Below, in pieces: positions 13,039 through 15,256 of a DNA stretch of 15,256 nucleotides (position 1 is its first letter; each line of letters begins with the position of its first letter). A program made the position numbers and the translations under genes. A model generated the notes under the pieces. It searched no databases, was not told the DNA's origin, and saw only the letters and a program-made list of their open reading frames with translations. The DNA comes from JAVKSL01 sp050744085 (GTDB lineage: Bacteria; Actinomycetota; Acidimicrobiia; Acidimicrobiales; JAJPHD01), in contig JBOGGU010000108.1 in NCBI GenBank assembly GCA_050744085.1, forward strand, positions 1 to 15,256, written 5' to 3'.

Positions 13039-13110
13039 GCCGGTGTGGCGCAGTGGTAGCGCAGGCGACTTGTAATCGTCAGGTCGTGGGTTCGACTCCC
13101 ACCACCGGCC
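13039..13110 (+). tRNA. tRNA-Thr, anticodon TGT
   Basis: A complete cloverleaf: acceptor GCCGGTG (13039-13045) with CACCGGC (13103-13109), and D-stem GCGC/GCGC around AGTGGTA. The anticodon stem GGCGA/TCGTC (one G-U) carries loop CTTGTAA with anticodon TGT at 13071-13073. The variable loop is AGGTC, and the T-arm GTGGG-TTCGACT-CCCAC. The discriminator appears to be C13110, which is unusual, and CCA is not fully encoded. An integrase gene follows on the same strand, so the 3' half is the likely attachment site. Confidence 0.95.
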
Positions 13111-13169
13111 CAGTGTTCCCGCAGGTGGATGGTTATTCGGGAGGGGGTCACACCCGTATGCTATGCTTG

Positions 13170-13191
13170 ATCCCAACAGCAATCCCAACAG
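13170..13191 (+). repeat. Short direct repeat before the integrase gene
   Basis: ATCCCAACAG occurs twice (13170-13179 and 13182-13191), 12 bp apart, just upstream of the integrase Shine-Dalgarno. It could be an arm-type integrase or excisionase site near the element end, or an operator. Only the repeat itself is seen. Confidence 0.4.
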
Positions 13192-13204
13192 TTGGAGGGG
13201 AACA

Positions 13205-14380
13205 GTGCGAGGGAGCATGCGGGAGAAGGGCCCCAAGGGCACCTGGGAGCTTCGGATTTTCTTGGGTCGGGATGGGGACGGCCACGTGCGTCACCGCAGT
13301 GTGAGCTTCCACGGTGGCAAGCGTGCGGCCGAGCGGGAGCTGGCCCGCCTGGTTGCCGAGGCGGAGGCCGCGACCGAGCCCGTCGTCTCGCCCACACCCA
13401 AGTGGGGGCCCGGTACGACAATCAACGATGCGATAGAGGGCTGGCGGGACAACGGTTGGGACGACCTCAGTCCCAACACAGTGAGAGGCTACGAGGGGGT
13501 GTGGCGCCGCCACGTGCGGGACTCAATCGGCAAGCGCCGGATCGCCACGTTGAGCCCGTACGACATCGAGCAGTACTTCCGCCAGCTCAAGGCCGCCGGC
13601 GCCGGCAAGACCACGGTCCGCCTGGCCCGAGCCCTGCTTCACCGGTCCTGTCGCCTGGCCCGCAAGTGGAGCGGCAACACGCTGCCCAACCCGGTCAGCG
13701 ATACCGACATGCCGGTTTGGAGCAAGGACGAGGGGCCGGTGCATGTTCGGGCGCCGGAACCGGCGGAGGTGCGTGCGCTTCTTCGGGCCGCTCGTGCCGT
13801 GGACCAGCGGGTGGCCGGGTTGGTCCGGCTGGTGGCGGCGACGGGGATGCGCCGGGGCGAGGCCTGCGCACTGCGCTGGGACGACATCGAATCCGCTGGC
13901 GGGCTGGTCCGCATCGACGAGGGGGTCATCGGCGTCAACGGCGCGGCGGCGGCTCGCTCCACCAAAACCTTCGCCGGCGTCCGGCGTGTTGCGGTGGACC
14001 GGGACACGGTTGCGGGCCTGGCGACATTGCGGAAGTCGCAGGAAGAGCTGGCTGCGGCCTGTGGCCTCGCGCTCTCGGCCCGGGCCTTCGTGTTCTCCTT
14101 CGAGCCGGGCGGTGCTGTCCCGCCACACCCGGACTCGATGAGCCATGCCTTCGCCAAGGTCCGCTCTGCCGCCGGGGTAGCGGCTGACCTCCATCTTCAC
14201 TCGTTGCGTCACTTCCAGGCAACCGTCCTCGACCCCGTGATCTCCGAGGCCCAGAAGCAGGCCCGCATGGCCTGGGCCACCGTCCAGATGGCACGCCACT
14301 ACACCGACGGCGTGCCGGAGGAGGACCGCCGAGCTGCGGAGCACGTAGGACGGATCCTCGCCGACGAACAGAAGGGGTAG
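13205..14380 (+). CDS. Tyrosine site-specific recombinase (integrase)
   Basis: From GTG 13205 the protein has 391 residues. The N-terminal region (GTWELRIFLGRDGDGHVRHR) resembles an arm-binding domain. About residues 75-150 (INDAIEGWRDNGWDDLSPNT, RIATLSPYDIEQYFRQL) form the SAM-like core-binding domain. The catalytic domain follows with R216 (ATGMRRGEACALRWDDI), H332-x2-R335 (LHSLRHFQAT), a Trp in the second H/W box (MAWATVQMARHYTD) and nucleophile Y366. It integrates and, with an excisionase, excises a mobile element, here most likely at the adjacent tRNA-Thr. GTG 13205 is chosen because GGAGGGG lies at 13194-13200; the ATG at 13163 has no ribosome-binding site and would include the direct repeat. 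The gene reads away from the tRNA and converges on the excisionase-like gene. Confidence 0.92.
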   Translation: MRGSMREKGPKGTWELRIFLGRDGDGHVRHRSVSFHGGKRAAERELARLVAEAEAATEPVVSPTPKWGPGTTINDAIEGWRDNGWDDLSPNTVRGYEGVWRRHVRDSIGKRRIATLSPYDIEQYFRQLKAAGAGKTTVRLARALLHRSCRLARKWSGNTLPNPVSDTDMPVWSKDEGPVHVRAPEPAEVRALLRAARAVDQRVAGLVRLVAATGMRRGEACALRWDDIESAGGLVRIDEGVIGVNGAAAARSTKTFAGVRRVAVDRDTVAGLATLRKSQEELAAACGLALSARAFVFSFEPGGAVPPHPDSMSHAFAKVRSAAGVAADLHLHSLRHFQATVLDPVISEAQKQARMAWATVQMARHYTDGVPEEDRRAAEHVGRILADEQKG

Positions 14381-14436
14381 GAGAGGACCGCTGTCAACTC
14401 GACCCGCATCCCCTCGAGTCACAGGACCTCAACATT

Positions 14437-14482
14437 CCGCTGGCTGCGCCAGCGGGCAACCCGGCGCCTACGGCACCGGGTT
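14437..14482. terminator. Two hairpins between integrase and excisionase-like genes
   Basis: CCGCTGGC (14437-14444) pairs with GCCAGCGG (14448-14455) around TGC. Directly after it AACCCGG (14458-14464) pairs with CCGGGTT (14476-14482). The first is 57 nt past the integrase stop. Both genes converge here, so these may end transcription from both sides; the second hairpin overlaps the inferred end of the excisionase-like frame. Confidence 0.5.
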
Positions 14483-14715
14483 ATCTGGGCTTGCCGTTGA
14501 GACCTGCCCGCCCCCGTTTGGCCGCAGGTCTCCGTTGAGCAGCCGCTCGACGCCCGCCGCGGCACCCGCCACCGGCCATTGATCGTGAACACCGGGAGCG
14601 GAAGGTCGCCGCGGTCGATGGCGCGATAGATGGACGATCGGCTCTGCCCCAGTAGGATGGCCGTGTCCTCCACGCTGAGCAGGGGCTTGGTGGACAATCT
14701 GCGGTCAGTCGGCAC
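14468..14715 (-). pseudogene. Excisionase-like helix-turn-helix gene with a probable frameshift
   Basis: From GTG 14715 (AGGAG about 10 nt upstream) the frame reads LSTKPLLSVEDTAILLGQ, SRSSIYRAIDRGDLPLPV, FTINGRWRVPRRA. This is a clear MerR-like/HTH_17 excisionase DNA-binding domain with the wing GRWRVPRRA. After that the frame loses family character (SSGCSTETCG). The next frame instead gives VERLLNGDLRPNGGGQ and stops at TAG 14468, restoring the expected C-terminus. One missing base near 14551-14555 explains this: the whole span is 248 nt, one short of 83 codons. It is either a broken gene or a sequencing error. Such proteins bend DNA at att sites and direct the partner integrase toward excision; this one lies next to the integrase, on the opposite strand. 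Confidence 0.7.
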
Positions 14716-14866
14716 TACTGCCGTTCTCCTTTGCTGGTAGGGAGGCTGCGGCACCGATGGTCGACCGTCGATCCTCCCGCGCCAGTTGTCGGGCGCCGGC
14801 GGCCTCGTTGGCCGCGGTCTCGGCAAGCAAGGCATCTCCGGGGGACAGCTGGGCAGCAGTGCGCGA
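14705..14866 (-). other. Unassigned open frame ending over the excisionase-like start
   Basis: A minus-strand frame ends with TGA at 14705, overlapping the excisionase-like GTG by 11 nt, as co-translated genes often do. Its last 54 codons (ending QLAREDRRSTIGAAASLPAK then ENGSSAD) look compositionally protein-like, but no family is recognised. The frame stays open back to 15250 without a credible ribosome-binding site. Treat it as a weak candidate. Confidence 0.25.
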
Positions 14867-14870
14867 GGCT

Positions 14871-14992
14871 CTATCTGTTCGAGAGCCCCGACTCCACGGC
14901 GTCTGCCTTGAACTCCGGTGAGTAGGTCTTGTTCGTTCGTGCCATGAGACACATCCTTCCCCAGCTGGTGCTGGCTCAGGGTGTCCGGTCCA
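14871..14992 (-). mobile_element. Probable IS3-type insertion sequence remnant (left end and transposase start)
   Basis: ATG 14945 has a good Shine-Dalgarno (GGGGAAGGA) and begins MARTNKTYSPEFKADAVE, the typical N-terminus of an IS3-family OrfA transposase. It then hits TAG at 14871-14873 after 24 codons, and nothing downstream continues the family. About 46 nt upstream on the same strand TGGACCGGACACC (14992-14980) has the form of an IS terminal inverted repeat starting TG. No matching right end is found in the window. This is best read as a truncated or decayed IS inside the integrated element. Confidence 0.5.
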
Positions 14993-15256
14993 CGGGGGGA
15001 GGTCTAGTTGGGGGTCAGCTCCGACGCCGCAGAGGGCCTGTATCGCTTGGTGGACGCGGCCTAACGAGCGGCGCAGCATCGCTCTGTCGTCCAACCTGCA
15101 TCCCTCTGGCTTCGACGAGATCATGCCCAAGCCTCGGGGAGCTGGCCAGGGTGAGTTGGTGTTGCATACCAGGCCCCCGCCGCTCATCACCGATGCCCAG
15201 GCCCATCCGGGGCGAGGCCCGAGACGCAAGCTCGCCGCTCGTGCTGCCACACCAAT
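14993..15256. other. No supportable gene
   Basis: Two minus-strand frames are open through most of this stretch, but neither has a recognisable family, a convincing start signal or consistent composition. It may be a decayed part of the integrated element or the edge of a gene beyond the window. Confidence 0.5.

Noticed and set aside
14565..14580. CCCGCCACCGGCC resembling the tRNA-Thr 3' end, as a possible second attachment site
   Set aside because: The match is short, has a mismatch and lies inside the excisionase-like coding region; a real att repeat should be longer and at the far end of the element.
14419..14952. 177-codon minus-strand open frame as an intact protein
   Set aside because: Only its middle (from GTG 14715) has family character; the upstream part lacks motifs and the end is out of frame with the excisionase family.
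14705..15250. 181-codon minus-strand open frame as a full gene
   Set aside because: It runs through the IS-like end and the transposase start in another frame, has no clear start signal and no family resemblance; only its 3' end next to the excisionase-like start is mentioned as a weak candidate.

Overview
The window is GC-rich DNA from an actinomycete. The actinobacterial marks are a DUF3263 gene paired with a LytR_C (VirR-like) gene as in mycobacteria, a CysO-type sulfur carrier, a HemQ-type coproheme decarboxylase and frequent GTG/TTG starts. A deep-branching lineage such as Acidimicrobiia would fit, but the sequence alone does not settle this.

Layout. 3-842 (+) is the 3' part of an acyl-CoA dehydrogenase-family gene. 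It converges on a trpC-trpF-trpB-trpA operon (minus, 4579-952), with a 19-bp-arm inverted repeat between the two ends. Divergent from trpC is a 656-aa secreted protein with cell-wall-binding repeats and a GH25-like domain (4717-6687). It converges, across a hairpin, on a hemQ-larE pair (minus, 8274-6725). Next come groEL (minus, 10026-8401) with a perfect CIRCE operator over its promoter, and then a thrC-like/cysO-like operon (minus, 11830-10260). Upstream of that lies a LytR_C plus DUF3263 pair (minus, 12978-12089).

The most interesting unit is 10260-11961. A strong promoter runs directly into an RNA leader carrying the conserved core of a SAM-I-clan riboswitch. The closing helix of the riboswitch overlaps the Shine-Dalgarno sequence of a threonine-synthase-like PLP enzyme, whose stop codon overlaps the start of a CysO-like sulfur carrier ending in Gly-Gly. 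Threonine synthase uses O-phosphohomoserine, CysO-type proteins deliver sulfide as a thiocarboxylate, and SAM riboswitches normally control methionine synthesis. Together these suggest that the operon makes homocysteine from O-phosphohomoserine and a protein thiocarboxylate. That is an inference, not a demonstrated function.

From 13039 the character changes. A tRNA-Thr(TGT) is followed by a tyrosine integrase (13205-14380), a frameshifted excisionase-like gene (14715-14468) and a probable IS3-type remnant (14992-14871). This looks like the left end of an integrated element that continues beyond the window.

Two patterns recur across the chromosomal part. Short GC-rich tandem repeats expand in frame inside or at the ends of genes (acyl-CoA dehydrogenase, trpB, trpA, hemQ, thrC, LytR_C gene). 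Four gene junctions (trpF/trpB, trpB/trpA, hemQ/larE, thrC/cysO) share the same 4-nt overlap TTGA, in which a TTG start overlaps a TGA stop. Three long perfect inverted repeats sit at gene ends, and two of them share a related arm sequence.
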